DNA of 64,000 bases, from the NCBI GenBank assembly GCA_964019695.1, contig OZ026518.1, forward strand, positions 72,737,254-72,801,253. Direction: 5' to 3'. The position numbers were made by a program, and so were the translations under genes. How positions within the stretch are numbered: position 1 is the stretch's first letter; each line of letters starts with the position of its first letter. The notes under the pieces are model-generated. The model was not told the DNA's origin. It worked only from the letters and a program-made list of their open reading frames with translations, and searched no databases. This document shows positions 63,593-64,000 of this stretch, piece by piece. This DNA comes from Loripinus fragilis. Its lineage: Eukaryota; Mollusca; Bivalvia; Lucinida; Lucinidae.

Positions 63593-64000
63593 TTAGCTCA
63601 CCTGAGCCGAAGGCTCATGGGTGAGCTAATAGTATACCAGTCACTCCGGCGTCCGTCCGTCGTCTGTCGTCCGTCCGTCCACAATTTCAAACATCTTCTC
63701 CTCTGAAACCACTGGGCCGATCAAACTCAAATTTCATATGGAGACTCCTTAGGACTCGGGAACGAAAGTTTGTTCAAATGGTCCTGGTCACATGACCAAG
63801 ATGGCCGCCACGCCCATATATGGTAAAAATCCTTTAAAAATCTTCTTCTCCAGAACCAGAAGGCTGATGACCTCAGGACTTAGTATGTAGCATTAGGGAT
63901 GTGGGGCCTACCAAGTTTGTTCAAATGATGATCCTAGGTCGACCTTGACGTACTTAACGTCAAGGTCAAATTTGCTTTCTAATGCATTTAAATGGGAAAT
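63593..64000. repeat. GCTCACCTGAGCCGAAGG repeat, runs off the window
   Basis: Starts 'tagctcacctgagccgaagg' and follows 58792 almost word for word (ccgtccgtcg run, 'tcacatgaccaagatggccg', 'catatatggtaaaa'). Confidence 0.85.

Overview
The window is animal nuclear DNA, AT-rich and intron-rich, most likely from a bivalve mollusc. The main signs are long introns with GT/AG splice sites, many short inverted-repeat transposons and tRNA-derived SINEs. It also carries dispersed repeats built on GTCCGTCC runs and on the phrase 'gctcacctgaaccgaaggctcatgggtgagct', types I associate with heterodont bivalve genomes. The species cannot be named from the sequence alone.

The only host gene I can support is on the + strand, from about 25987 past the right edge. 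It is a Swi2/Snf2 ATPase best matched to ERCC6L2 (ERCC excision repair 6-like 2). I traced nineteen coding exons by hand. Their phases agree throughout: 2,279 coding nt, 759 codons plus 2 nt. In order they encode a Tudor-like domain, a charged linker, the first RecA lobe (Walker [10 protein letters not shown], motif II as DEVH, motif [12 protein letters not shown]), the inter-lobe region with a Cys cluster, and the start of the second RecA lobe. Motifs V and VI, the C-terminus and the 3' UTR lie beyond the window. Two exons are locally triplicated: exon 10 at 41629-42059 and exon 19 at 62636-63117.

The left 25.9 kb has no host gene that I recognise; it is a graveyard of mobile elements. It holds a LINE remnant with a split RNase H (5587-7133) and an unusual set of foldback-type DNA elements. 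In these, each terminal inverted repeat is itself a tandem array of a short GGACA...CCCC motif, and each element is bounded by a 9-bp target duplication. Element A (10875-15782) encloses element B1 (11295-15340), which encloses a LINE; B2 (16526-17583) is a compact relative of B1. Element C (21748-22875) sits inside a hAT-type element (21579-23425) that has its own 8-bp target duplication. A hAT transposase tail (18012-18383) and a TA-flanked element (23804-26323) that surrounds the proposed first exon complete this part.

The introns of the helicase gene are packed with MITEs (several recurrent families with TIRs), two tRNA-derived SINE families, a LINE carrying a PHD-like finger (33066-34540), and a family of 60-80 bp hairpins built on CAGACCCAGATCAG. 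Many insertions are nested, so their relative order can be read. None of the intronic repeats interrupts an exon that I could trace.
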